A stretch of 64,000 nt of DNA. Origin: DATARH01 sp963778385. GTDB taxonomy: Bacteria > Pseudomonadota > Alphaproteobacteria > ATCC43930 > CGMCC-115725. The notes beneath the pieces were generated by a model. That model was not told where the DNA came from and ran no database searches. It saw only the letters and a program-made list of their open reading frames with translations. The stretch spans positions 434,001 to 498,000 of the forward strand of contig CAVZUA010000008.1 in NCBI GenBank assembly GCA_963778385.1. Direction: 5' to 3'. The position numbers and the translations under genes were made by a program. Positions 32,502 to 40,801 of the stretch are shown piece by piece. Positions within the stretch are counted from its first letter, which is position 1. Each line of letters begins with the position of its first letter.

Positions 32502-33194
32502 GTGAAACACCCGAACCTCGTGACGACAGATAGGCTTCCGACGCCGGAAATCCAAGCAGGTTTCGACGACGCGGTTGTCGCGCATGGGCGCGGCGACAAA
32601 GCTAACAGCGCCCATAGCGGCCCTCAGGAGGCCGCTGAGGGGCTCGACGGCTTGGACCAGCGTCACGGCGCTCTAGGCGTTAACAGCGCCCAGGGCGCTC
32701 CTACAGGGCAGGACGAGGGTGTTGACGCGGAGGCGATCGCCGACGCGCCCCCGGCAGGGCGCCATGTGGTGCGCTTGCTCAGGGTGACGGTGGTCCATCG
32801 GTCAGGCGATCGCGGCTATGAGCTGTTGCTGCAATCGGGCGCGCATCTGTGGCGGCCCCGGCCGTTATGGTTCCGCGCGGACCGGGTGCCGCCCGCCATC
32901 GTCAGACGCGACCTGGACAACGTGCTGGTGCCGTTGCTCCGCCCGGTCGCCGCGCCTGGTGCCTTCACCGAAGTAGAAGCGGCCGAAGCGATGATCGGCC
33001 TGGCGTTCATCGCCACGGTCGATGCGTCGGGGGCAGTGACAAAGGCGGAAGACCGACCGGCCGATGGGTGCCGACATGAGCGGGCCGATGTTGGCGGCCA
33101 CAATCTGCCGGACGTTGAGCGCCGAGCACGAACCCCTGGCCAAACGCATCACGCTGGACGCCGCAGGCGGCTTTGCGGTGCGGGGTTACGGTAA
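32502..33194 (+). CDS. Hypothetical protein, C-terminus probably frameshifted
   Basis: The open frame is 230 residues from GTG 32502 (GAAAGGAAG upstream). The first about 185 residues look coding: a low-complexity region with a repeated 'NSAHSGPQEA/NSAQGAP' theme, then 'HVVRLLRVTVVHRSGDRGYE' and 'WFRADRVPPAIVRRDLDN'. In the neighbouring frame the reading ends 'GRPTGRWVPT' with TGA at 33077-33079. That stop overlaps the ATG of the next gene at 33076, so the natural end is most likely there and one indel lies near 33040. Function unknown. Confidence 0.5.
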   Translation: MKHPNLVTTDRLPTPEIQAGFDDAVVAHGRGDKANSAHSGPQEAAEGLDGLDQRHGALGVNSAQGAPTGQDEGVDAEAIADAPPAGRHVVRLLRVTVVHRSGDRGYELLLQSGAHLWRPRPLWFRADRVPPAIVRRDLDNVLVPLLRPVAAPGAFTEVEAAEAMIGLAFIATVDASGAVTKAEDRPADGCRHERADVGGHNLPDVERRARTPGQTHHAGRRRRLCGAGLR

Positions 33195-34194
33195 CGCCCT
33201 CTGGTTCACGTTCGAGACCTTCGTGTGCGCCGATATCGTGGCGTTCGGCCGCGAGCTGTTCTCTCTGGCGAAAGACCCGGCCGCCGGGGTGCTGCGCGGT
33301 GCGCCGCTGCCGCATGTGCGACCCGGCGGCTGCTATCACCGGCGGTTCAAACATGCCGACGCGGCGACCAACGCGATCGGGGAGGCGCCGCGGTCGTGGA
33401 TCGCGCTCGACTGCGACGACATCCCGGCGCCGGCGGGATGTGTCGAACTGGCTGGACGATATCCCGGGTGCGGCCCGGCATCTGGTGCAGTTGCTGCCGC
33501 AGGAACTGCACGACGTGACCGCAATCGTGCAGGTCACAGGGTCGGGCGGTTTTACCGGCGATGGCCTCTTACGGTTGCGGTTGTGGTATCGCGCTCGACC
33601 GCGCGCTCGGCTGCGGAGACATCAAAAACTGGGCGCAGGCATGGAACCGCGCGCAGGGCACCAAACTGATCGACTGGTCGATCTTCACGCCGGTCGCGCT
33701 GCATTACACCGCCAACCCGATCCTCGGGCCTGGCGTGCGATCGCCGATGGCCGGGCGCTGGTGTCTGTTACGAGGGACGCAGGACCGGGCAACGCTGGTG
33801 CTGCCGCCCGAACCAGTCGTGCCGACTTATGAGGCGCCGATAACGACCGTGGTGTCGGTGGCCGTCAACGGTTCGGTATCGACGCGGCGGCGCAGCTTTA
33901 GCGAGCTGGTCGGGCTGATTGGCTCGGCCGAGTTCGGTTTTTATGAGCCGATCAAAACTGCGCTGGGTCGTGCCGCGGCGGATGGGCAGGACCGTGAGGC
34001 GACGATCCGTGCGGTGTCGGCCGCGGTGCTGCAGGCGGATCCCGGGCATCGCGACCGGGCGACCATCCTGCGCTACGCGGATCGCCTGTTTCTCACCACG
34101 GCTTTCAACTCTTTCAGCAGGCACGACGCGCAGCTGCGTCGCGCCAACGAGCAGACTCTACCGACAATGGTTTCGCCAGGAGGCGCAGCGATGA
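33076..34194 (+). pseudogene. Prim-pol (primase)-like replication protein, frameshifted
   Basis: ATG 33076 overlaps the preceding stop as ATGA. Reading moves between frames near 33440 and 33590 and again near 34150. The pieces include 'RSWIALDCDDIPAPAG' (a possible hDxD metal motif), 'VQVTGSGGFTGDGLLRLRLW' and 'KLIDWSIFTPVALHYTANPI', followed by 'MAGRWCLLRG'. This order resembles archaeo-eukaryotic primase-type domains of plasmid and phage replication proteins; the assignment is inferred. The tail 'LYRQWFRQEAQR' ends at TGA 34194, overlapping the next ATG. Confidence 0.5.
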
Positions 34195-36288
34195 GAACAG
34201 GATCGGTTTCAAACACGGCATCCAGCCAAGTTCACGCGCGGCAGCGGGCGCCGGGGCGCAAGGCGAACGGCCGGGACCACAGCGTCGCGGCGCTCAACGG
34301 CGCCGGTCCCGGCAACAGCCACCAGGACGATGCCGACAGCATCGGAGCGGCGCCAGCCACTGCCGACGATCTGGCCAAGGCGGCAGAAGCCACGGGCAAA
34401 GCCCGAGATCAGGGCGGACGATTACGGCACCCGCAACGGATGCCTGGTCGGGTTCAAGCGGGTCAATAAGACGGAGGTCCCGTTCTATCTGTGCAACTTC
34501 ATCGCCCGGATCACCCACGAGCTGCACACCGATGCAGGCACCTGCTATCGCATCGAGGCGACGCTTGTTTGACGGGAGCGTGCGCGGCTTCATCCTGACG
34601 ACAGTGGAGTTCGGCAACCCGCGGCGCTGGGTGGCGGAGCGTCTCGGGGCCGCGCGAGCGTCACGGTCGGGCAGCACGAGCGGGTAACCGCCGCGATCGA
34701 GGCGATCAGCCGGGCGCTCGGCTTTATCGAGCAGAAGGCCGCCGATCGCGACCGGCTACACCATGCATAACGGTTCGCCGGTATTCGTGGCGCCCAACCG
34801 GGTGATCGCCCTGCCGGGGGTGGATACCTCGGGCCTGATCCTGCATCTCCCTGACGAGGTGCAGCGCTACAGCCTGGCGGAGCCGCCGACCGGCAAGGCT
34901 TTGGTCGACGCGCTGCGGCGGCGGCGCGGGTACTGGCGGTCGGCGAATTGGCGGTGACGCTGCCGCCCTGGCTGCAGGCGTTTCGCGCCGCGCTGCCGTA
35001 TCTTGCCGGCGCCGGCTTTCGTGGTCTGGCTGTATGGCCTCACCGGGACCTTGAAAAGCAGCTTCGACGCGCGTTGTGCCTGAACCTGTTCGGCCGGGGG
35101 TGGAACTACCGGGAACTGACCGGCACGTTTCTCGACACCAAGAACGTCGGTCGAGGCGGCGATCCATTATCCGCGCGGGATGCTGGCGGTGCTGGACGAC
35201 GCGGTCGCCGACAGCAAATGCGGGCGTCGAGGCGGTCGCCGGCGTGGCGGGCTTTGTGCTGCGCGCGGTGGGCAACGGCGCCGGGCGCGGGCGCTTTAAA
35301 TCGGATCTGTCGCGGCACCCGACCCGCGATCCGCGGGCCGCGGTCATCATCACCTCGGAGCGGCTGCCGCCGGGGGGATCGGGATCGGCCGCGGCGCGGG
35401 CGCTGACGGTGCATATGAAGGCGGGGGACATCGACAAGGGGAAGCTGAGCCTGGCGCAACAGGACGGCCGCGACGGGGTCCTGGAGAGCCGCCATGTCGG
35501 CGTTCATCCAGGTGATGCTGGGTGAGGACCAGGACCGGTTCGTGGCGAGCGTTCGGGGCCAACCAGCGGCCGGTATCGGGACCAGGCGGAAGCCGCGCTT
35601 GCGCGCGAGCGGTGTGCACGGCCGCACGGTGGACGCGGTGGGCGACCTGATGGCGACCGCCGAGGTGGTGATCGAGGTGTTCGAGGCAGCAGGGCGTCGC
35701 GCTGCCGTTCGACATCGCGGAGGCGCTGTCGGTGCTGACCGGCAGCGGCGGCGCGCACAGCGCCACGATCGCTCACAGCGAGCCGATCGAGATGTTCCGG
35801 CGGACCTTGCGCGAGCTGATCGAGAGCGGCCGGGTGCCGATCGCAGAGGTTTCGACCGGTCGTCGGCCGAAGGTGGACGCCGACGCGTGGGGCTGGCCGC
35901 TGCAAGGCGATGGACACGTTGCGCAGCAGGATGGCGTGGTTATGGCTGCGCCGATATCGAGAGCCTGCACGAGATCGGACTGGGTGTGCGGGAGGTCTAT
36001 CTGCGCCGGGGCGAGACTTATGCCGTCGTGCTGGAAGCCTTGCGCAAGGCGGGGGAGACGTTAGGGCTGGATCTGAACTCGATGTGGAGCGCCCTGATCG
36101 ACCGGGGGTTGGTCCTGCCGGATACCAAAGCCGGCAAGCCGACCGTCCGGAAGCGGATGGGCGGCGAGCAAAAGCGGTTCATGCGGTGCAAGGTCGAGAT
36201 CCTGTCGGAGGAAGATAGCGACGCGACCCGCGAGGCGCGGGAGGTGGAGGAGCCGACCGACCCTGACGACCCCACAACCTGTTATTAA
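34191..36288 (+). pseudogene. DUF927-like phage/plasmid ATPase, frameshifted
   Basis: ATG 34191 has GGAGG 7 nt upstream and overlaps the previous stop. After a low-complexity N-terminus, the pieces in several frames include 'YGTRNGCLVGFKRVNKTEVP', 'TMHNGSPVFVAPNRVIALPG', 'LYGLTGTLKSSFDARC' (a P-loop with Leu in place of the usual Gly), 'GTFLDTKNVVEAAIHYPRGM' and 'LAVLDDAVADSK' (Walker-B-like). This is the layout of DUF927 helicase-like proteins paired with primases. The last 100 residues are in one frame and end at TAA 36288. The Leu in the P-loop is unusual but may itself lie near an indel. Confidence 0.55.
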
Positions 36289-36343
36289 ACCTGGATATCC
36301 GACCGCTGGCGCGTTCGCGTACTAGCGCGAGGACTACCCTACG

Positions 36344-36375
36344 GGAGCACCACAAAACGCGCGTGGAGCACCACA
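36344..36375. repeat. Two direct GGAGCACCACA repeats
   Basis: Exact 11-bp copies start at 36344 and 36365, 21 bp (two helical turns) apart, at the left edge of the GTGTCCC array. Such spacing suits a dimeric DNA-binding protein. Confidence 0.55.
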
Positions 36376-36377
36376 GG

Positions 36378-36660
36378 GGGTGTCCCGGCAAGTGTCCCAC
36401 AAAAATGGCAGTTTTCCTGGTGTTTTTGGGGGTGGGACACCTGGGACACCATTTTCCTACGTACGGTCTATCACACACCTCCCACGCACACTTCTTCTCA
36501 CTGGGGAAAGGGGCGCCCCCTCTTCTTACGTAACGTAACTCTACTTAGTAAAAAGGTGTCCCAGGTGTCCCACACCAAAAAGCCCTGAGAAGCCGCCATT
36601 TTTTGTGGGACACCACCCGGGACACCTCGGTGTATTCTTTGGTGTCCCTGGTGTCCCTGG
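36378..36660. repeat. Iteron-like GTGTCCC array with large inverted symmetry
   Basis: Five close pairs of GTGTCCC or its complement occur here: 36380-36399, 36431-36450, 36555-36573, 36605-36626 and 36641-36659. The segment 36378-36455 is matched by the reverse complement of 36550-36630, including the non-repeat bases (ACAAAAATGGC, then TTTTTGG and GGACACC). The whole forms an imperfect inverted repeat about 80 bp per arm. A stretch of AT-richer sequence with CTTACGTAACGTAA lies between the arms. Its position just after the replication-type genes fits an origin or a replication-initiator operator. Confidence 0.75.
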
Positions 36661-36809
36661 CACCGCTACGGCCCAAAGCGGCGTTATCGCGCCCTCATGC
36701 CGAACCGGCGCGCCCGCGCGCGGCCGTTGACGCGGCCGGTTGCCGGGCGAGAGCGACGGCTGTCGGCGTTTTGGGTTAGGGTATCGCAACCTATGAAAGA
36801 CGTTATGCG

Positions 36810-37727
36810 GTGCGCGACCCCTCGACCCTTCCCCGGAGAAACGCAAAAGGCCGGTTTCTCGAAGCCCCGGTCTGGCTGAACCGGGCTGGAAACGCGTGCA
36901 ACGATGCCGGGTTCGGGATCGGCGGGCGCATTCGAAAGGTCTGCGCGCGGGTGAACTGCCGGGGCATCGTGCTTCGGCACTCGGACTATTGCCGACATCA
37001 CGATGTCAACTGGCGGCGCAAGCGGCTGGAGCAGCTGCGCACGGGCACCGGCAAGCCGCCAACCCCGGCGGAGATGGTCAAACTCTTTCGGGCGAACGCG
37101 AAAACCCTGTGGGCCAAGTCTCCGTGGCGGCCGCTGCTGACGATCTGGCTCACCCCTCCAATTGAAGCGGCTTTCGTCGAGGACTGCCGTCGCGCCGGGG
37201 TCGACCTCGCGGAGACCGCGCCGGTTATTTTGAACACGTTGCGCTGGGTATGGCGGCGATCCGTCCTCGACCGCGGCGACGATGAGGGCTGGCAGCGCGC
37301 CGTCATTGCGGCCGAAGAAGCGCCAGGCGCGGATCGGCGCGACGCCCGAGGACTACAGCTATCGCCGCCGCCCGACGAGCCGCCCGGCGACCCGAGGATC
37401 AAACAGGTGCATCGGCGCGCGACGGGCTACGAGCTGGCCGCGCAGACCGGGCCGGTCGACCGCAGCACGAAGGCCAAACAACGACGACAGCGATCACGCC
37501 AGCGCCAACCCCCGGCGAAGTTCGACGCGCCCGCGTTTCTCGCGCAGCATTGGTCGACAGTGTTCAATCCCTTATTCAAGCAGCTGCGCATCGACCCTGA
37601 CGACCCGATCGGCGCCCGCCTAGCCGCGGCCTATCATGCCGTCCTCGACGAGCAAGAGCGGCTCGATGGCGCATCCGGCTCGGCGCAGCGGCGTTGGGTT
37701 GAGCTGCTGCGCGAGCTGACGCCGTAA
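36810..37727 (+). CDS. Hypothetical protein with Cys/His motif
   Basis: A 305-residue protein from GTG 36810. Near residue 42 it has 'KVCARVNCRGIVLRHSDYCR' followed by HH, a CxxxxC...CxHH arrangement that could hold zinc. The middle is helical and Trp-rich ('LLTIWLTPPIEAAF', 'LNTLRWVWRRSVLDR'), with a basic Gln/Arg-rich linker and a last helical part. No function recognised; a DNA-binding island protein is possible. Confidence 0.6.
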   Translation: MRDPSTLPRRNAKGRFLEAPVWLNRAGNACNDAGFGIGGRIRKVCARVNCRGIVLRHSDYCRHHDVNWRRKRLEQLRTGTGKPPTPAEMVKLFRANAKTLWAKSPWRPLLTIWLTPPIEAAFVEDCRRAGVDLAETAPVILNTLRWVWRRSVLDRGDDEGWQRAVIAAEEAPGADRRDARGLQLSPPPDEPPGDPRIKQVHRRATGYELAAQTGPVDRSTKAKQRRQRSRQRQPPAKFDAPAFLAQHWSTVFNPLFKQLRIDPDDPIGARLAAAYHAVLDEQERLDGASGSAQRRWVELLRELTP

Positions 37728-37805
37728 GTCAAAAACCCGCGGTAAAGCTCAGACCAGTTCTTTGAATACCCCTGTTGTTTTCGACATTTTATCGCGATAT
37801 ATAAC

Positions 37806-37829
37806 CTTTCGTAACCGTCGATACGAAAG
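37806..37829. promoter_or_regulatory. Palindrome before the serine recombinase
   Basis: CTTTCGTA and TACGAAAG flank an 8-bp spacer, ending 11 nt before the recombinase ATG. It is next to an AT-rich ATCGCGATATATAAC stretch. It may be a recombinase binding site or an operator. Confidence 0.5.
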
Positions 37830-37840
37830 CATATACGGCG

Positions 37841-38500
37841 ATGGCCAAGGGCAAATTTATCTCCTATTTGCGCGTCAGCACCGAGCGGCAAGGAGCCTCC
37901 GGTCTTGGGCTCGAAGCCCAACGAAAGACCGTCACCGACTACCTCGACGGTGGAAAATGGGAGCTGCTGCGCGAGTACGTCGAGGTCGAAAGCGGCGGCG
38001 ACAACGACAGACCTTGCCTCAAGGCGGCGCTCGCTCATGCCAAGATCACCGGCGCGCGGCTGATCATCGCCCGTCTCGACCGACTGTCGCGCAACCTCGC
38101 ATTTATCGCAGCTCTGCAAGAGAGCGGCGCCAAATTTGTCGCCGCCGACATGCCCGAGGCCAACGAGACGATGATCCAGTTTATGGCGGTGATCGCGCAG
38201 TACGAGCGGCAGCGGATCTCGCAAAACACCATAGCGGCACTGGCGGCGGCGCGCCAGCGTGGGGTCAAGCTCGGCAACCCCAATGGCGCGCGAGCATTGC
38301 GCGGACGCGGTGGCAGCGCCAAAGGCGTGGCGCGCCTAAAGGCCAAGGCCGATGAGCATGCCGCCAATGTGCTGCCCGAAATCGAAGCCATCCGCAGCGG
38401 CGGGATCACCAGCTTGAGGGGTATCGCCGACGAACTTAATCGACGCGAGATCCTGTCCGCCAATGGCGGGCGCTGGTACGCACAACGGTCGCCAACCTGA
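37841..38500 (+). CDS. Serine recombinase (resolvase/invertase family)
   Basis: A 219-residue protein. The catalytic domain has 'FISYLRVSTERQGASGLGLE' (nucleophile Ser in the RVST motif), 'ARLIIARLDRLSRNLAFI' and 'QFMAVIAQYERQRISQNTIA'. The C-terminus is a helix-turn-helix 'GGITSLRGIADELNRREI' ending 'NGGRWYAQRSPT'. One base change of frame after RWYA gives 'TTVANLMRRIKI' with TAA at 38520, the usual end in this family, so the last residues are probably frameshifted. Small resolvases resolve dimers or invert DNA segments; a second recombinase beside the integrase fits a plasmid-like ancestry. Confidence 0.88.
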   Translation: MAKGKFISYLRVSTERQGASGLGLEAQRKTVTDYLDGGKWELLREYVEVESGGDNDRPCLKAALAHAKITGARLIIARLDRLSRNLAFIAALQESGAKFVAADMPEANETMIQFMAVIAQYERQRISQNTIAALAAARQRGVKLGNPNGARALRGRGGSAKGVARLKAKADEHAANVLPEIEAIRSGGITSLRGIADELNRREILSANGGRWYAQRSPT

Positions 38501-38754
38501 TGCGACGGATCAAGATCTAAGGGACGCACGCCGCATCACTGCCGGGCGAACAGGCTGCGCATGACCAACGCACTACAAGGCACGCGACACATAAGCGCCA
38601 TCGATCCTCGCCCGTCCCGACGAGGTCATCGAATAAGGCTGCCTGCTCAGACGTTTAGACGCGCGGACCTACCTGGTGCGCGCGCCGGTGATTTGTTGTG
38701 CGGTTTTCCTAAGTGTTACGCCAGCCCTACAACAACAACCTTTAGAGTGGCCGG

Positions 38755-39054
38755 ATGAGCCGTGGCGCCGGATGGGTGGAGCGTGCCATCCTCGACGCGC
38801 TGACCGGTAAGGCGGTGCTCGATACCTTCCAGGTGGCGGCCGAGGTGTTCGACTGCCGCCCTGTCGCGGTTTCTGCGGCGCAGCTGGCGAGCGTGCGGCG
38901 CGCGCTGCTAAACCTGGAAAAGCAGGGCAAAGTGTTCGGTGGCCGCGCGTTCGGCCGCCGACGGCGCTTGTGGAGCCGCCACCCGGCCCGCGCCGGGGCG
39001 CTACCCCCTCAGAACCGTCCGATCAATCCACGTTCGACGCCGAGAAGCTGGTGA
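38755..39054 (+). CDS. Small winged-helix-like hypothetical protein
   Basis: A 99-residue protein from ATG 38755. 'WVERAILDALTGKAVLDTFQ' and 'AAQLASVRRALLNLEKQGKV' form a helix-turn-helix with a following wing ('FGGRAFGRRRRLW'). This looks like a winged-helix DNA-binding fold. The C-terminal 30 residues overlap the next frame and may be out of frame. Confidence 0.5.
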   Translation: MSRGAGWVERAILDALTGKAVLDTFQVAAEVFDCRPVAVSAAQLASVRRALLNLEKQGKVFGGRAFGRRRRLWSRHPARAGALPPQNRPINPRSTPRSW

Positions 39055-39185
39055 AGGTTCTCGGGATGCTGGGTTCGGCACATCCTGGCGAGGTGGCCGC
39101 CGCCGGGCTTGCAGCTCACAAGCTGATCACCGAGGCGGGGCTGCGCTGGCCCGATGTGATCAAGGGAGCAAAGGCGCGGCACTGA
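38970..39185 (+). CDS. Hypothetical protein
   Basis: A 71-residue frame from GTG 38970. Its helical C-terminus 'AEKLVKVLGMLGSAHPGEVA' and 'ITEAGLRWPDVI' look like a small conserved domain often attached to other island proteins. It overlaps the previous gene by 85 nt, so the two may be one gene split by an indel. Confidence 0.45.
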   Translation: MEPPPGPRRGATPSEPSDQSTFDAEKLVKVLGMLGSAHPGEVAAAGLAAHKLITEAGLRWPDVIKGAKARH

Positions 39186-39251
39186 TCGCCGCCCCGTTCT
39201 CGGCGTCGGGACCAGCGGTATCGATGCCCCTTCGCAATCGTGTCCTGTGCC

Positions 39252-39460
39252 TGGTCCTCGGCGGTGCCTGGGACCAGGGGGACCAGTTGTATCGCCCGCA
39301 CGAGCCAGGCGCGGGACCACGTGGGGACCATACCCTTGGCGTGCGGGTCAGCAGCCTTGCCTCGGCTGCCACCATCAGCAGTGTGGGGACCGGGGGACCA
39401 ACCTCTTCGGCGCGGGCCAGCGCCCTGCCTCCGGGCCTTCCGCCCCCCAGGGGTCCCCGA
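39252..39460. repeat. Paired GGGACCA repeats
   Basis: Three close direct pairs of GGGACC(A) occur at 39270-39285, 39313-39330 and 39385-39400, each spaced about one helical turn. Inverted single copies lie near 39252 and 39451. The region between 39186 and 39607 otherwise holds no gene. It resembles the GTGTCCC pairs at 36.4-36.7 kb in layout but not in sequence. Confidence 0.55.
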
Positions 39461-39607
39461 ACGGCCCGCGTTGCACCCATGGATGACCCCGAAATAAAAT
39501 TTGCGCGATTTTAAGTTTTGTAACAACGGGTCCCGACCGTCTTCGGCGCCGGTTCGATTAATGGCCGGCGCGCGAGAACCAGCCCGGCAACTCGGGGAAC
39601 GGACGGG

Positions 39608-39787
39608 TCATGTCACGTCCTTTTTCAACGCAACCGCCGCCAAGCCGACCAGCGCGAGAAAGCCGACAACCAGCCAGGGCATCGCATCATCGGCGATCTG
39701 CACCATGACAATCGCGCCGACGATCACGATGAGCCCGATCGCCATGATCACATAGCGGCAACGCCGGGATATTCGTAATGGCGGCAT
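39608..39787 (-). CDS. Small two-helix membrane protein
   Basis: A 59-residue frame, ATG 39787 to TGA 39608. A basic N-terminus 'MPPLRISRRCRYV' leads to helix 1 'MAIGLIVIVGAIVMV' and helix 2 'PWLVVGFLALVGLAAVAL', with 'KKDVT' at the end. Two membrane helices are clear. Function unknown. Confidence 0.6.
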   Translation of the reverse strand: MPPLRISRRCRYVIMAIGLIVIVGAIVMVQIADDAMPWLVVGFLALVGLAAVALKKDVT

Positions 39788-39812
39788 CGCGCTCGCTCTC
39801 CGGGCTCTCGCC

Positions 39813-40055
39813 TCAAAACCACTTCGGCAACTCAGGGAACATCACGCCGCAAAGATCATAGATCGACGCCTGCGGCTCCCGCATCCTCGGACAGTCGTGC
39901 GCGATCAGCTCGCGGAGGTTCTTTGGGTCGCGTCCGTGCTCGGCGATGAGGCGGGCGATCAAGAGCCGGCCGCGACGCGGGCACTTCCGGCACGCGACTT
40001 CGAGCATCGTCATGCCCTTGTCGGCCATGTTGCCGAGCGTGATCGTGGTTTTCAT
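39813..40055 (-). CDS. Small Cys-rich protein, tandem paralogue 2
   Basis: An 80-residue protein from ATG 40055. 'TMLEVACRKCPRRGRLLIAR' carries a CxxC, and further Cys follow in 'AHDCPRMREPQASIYDLCG'. It is similar to the adjacent upstream protein at the same positions ('TMLEIGCAKC', 'WDCPKRQAASIDDPCG'). The start overlaps the upstream stop as ATGA. Four Cys suggest a zinc site. Function unknown. Confidence 0.65.
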   Translation of the reverse strand: MKTTITLGNMADKGMTMLEVACRKCPRRGRLLIARLIAEHGRDPKNLRELIAHDCPRMREPQASIYDLCGVMFPELPKWF

Positions 40056-40297
40056 CGTCGCGGCCCGTTCAGACAGCGCGCGCCGCACGGGTCATCGATC
40101 GACGCCGCCTGGCGCTTGGGGCAGTCCCACGACATAAACGCCGCCAGTTGCTCCAAACTGTAATAGGGGCCGCACATCGCGATCAGCTTATCGAGACGGT
40201 GACAGCTATAGCGCAGGCACTTGGCGCAGCCGATCTCCAGCATGGTCCGCCCGCGACGACGACAGTCGTCCAGGGTGGTCGCGCCGCTGTGGAGCAT
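40052..40297 (-). CDS. Small Cys-rich protein, tandem paralogue 1
   Basis: An 81-residue protein from ATG 40297 with 'TMLEIGCAKCLRYSCHRLDK' and 'WDCPKRQAASIDDPCGARC'. It has the same Cys layout as the next gene, which it overlaps by 4 nt. The pair arose by tandem duplication. The I/LDLTD-type gene lies 2 nt upstream, so all three form one minus-strand operon with the membrane protein. Confidence 0.65.
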   Translation of the reverse strand: MLHSGATTLDDCRRRGRTMLEIGCAKCLRYSCHRLDKLIAMCGPYYSLEQLAAFMSWDCPKRQAASIDDPCGARCLNGPRR

Positions 40298-40299
40298 AG

Positions 40300-40506
40300 C
40301 TAGCGCCGTGCTCGTGGCCCGCGCGGCGGCAGCGGCGGCTTGGGCCGGACAACGGGTCGCGGCGCCGCGGCCGGGTCGAGCTTGGCGAGCGCCGCCCGGA
40401 ACGGTTCGAGGCGCGGTGCGCGCGGGTAGCGGTCGCGATCCAGCTTCTCCTTGAGCGCGGCGATCACCGCGGCGAGCTCGTCGTCGGTGAGATCGATCGT
40501 TGGCAT
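40300..40506 (-). CDS. I/LDLTD-LDP family small protein
   Basis: A 68-residue protein: 'MPTIDLTDDELAAVIAALKE', then 'YPRAPRLEPFRAALAKLDPA' and a Pro/Arg-rich tail. The same layout occurs intact at 49278-49493 and 49490-49693 and decayed at 23240-23462 and 43780-43950. I recall such proteins as very common in Bradyrhizobium-type genomes, without known function. Confidence 0.75.
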   Translation of the reverse strand: MPTIDLTDDELAAVIAALKEKLDRDRYPRAPRLEPFRAALAKLDPAAAPRPVVRPKPPLPPRGPRARR

Positions 40507-40570
40507 GGCGGCGCGATGATAGTGCGGACGGCGCTTGACCACCTCTATTTTCGTGGTTACGTAAACTAGG

Positions 40571-40792
40571 GTGGCCATCACCTACAACCCGGCGAAAGGG
40601 GAAAGGACGCTCGCCGACGGGGAACTCGATTTCGAGGATGCGGCCGAGGTGTTTGCCGGGACTGTTTTGACGATCCGCGTCGACCGGCGGGACTATGGTG
40701 AGGAGCGGTACGGGACGTTCGGTTACCTGCGCGGGCGCGTGGTGCATGTGGCCTGGACACCGCGCGGCGACGACCGGCACGTATGTCGATGA
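40571..40792 (+). CDS. brnT: BrnT-like toxin, C-terminus frameshifted
   Basis: 73 residues from GTG 40571: 'YNPAKGERTLADGELDFEDA' then 'DYGEERYGTFGYLRGRVVHV' and 'WTPRGDDRHVCR'. This is the BrnT RNase fold (RelE-like), in which the sequence normally goes on 'RHVISMRKANxRE'. Here the next frame reads 'SMRKCNDREQAR' and runs to TAA near 40862, so a single-base indel cuts off the last about 20 residues. Its antitoxin BrnA follows directly. BrnT cleaves mRNA when free of BrnA; whether this one is active is doubtful. Confidence 0.75.
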   Translation: MAITYNPAKGERTLADGELDFEDAAEVFAGTVLTIRVDRRDYGEERYGTFGYLRGRVVHVAWTPRGDDRHVCR

Positions 40793-40801
40793 GGAAGTGC
40801 A

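Noticed and set aside
36378..36660. CRISPR array
   Set aside because: The repeats are short, occur in both orientations and have no regular unique spacers; no cas genes are near.
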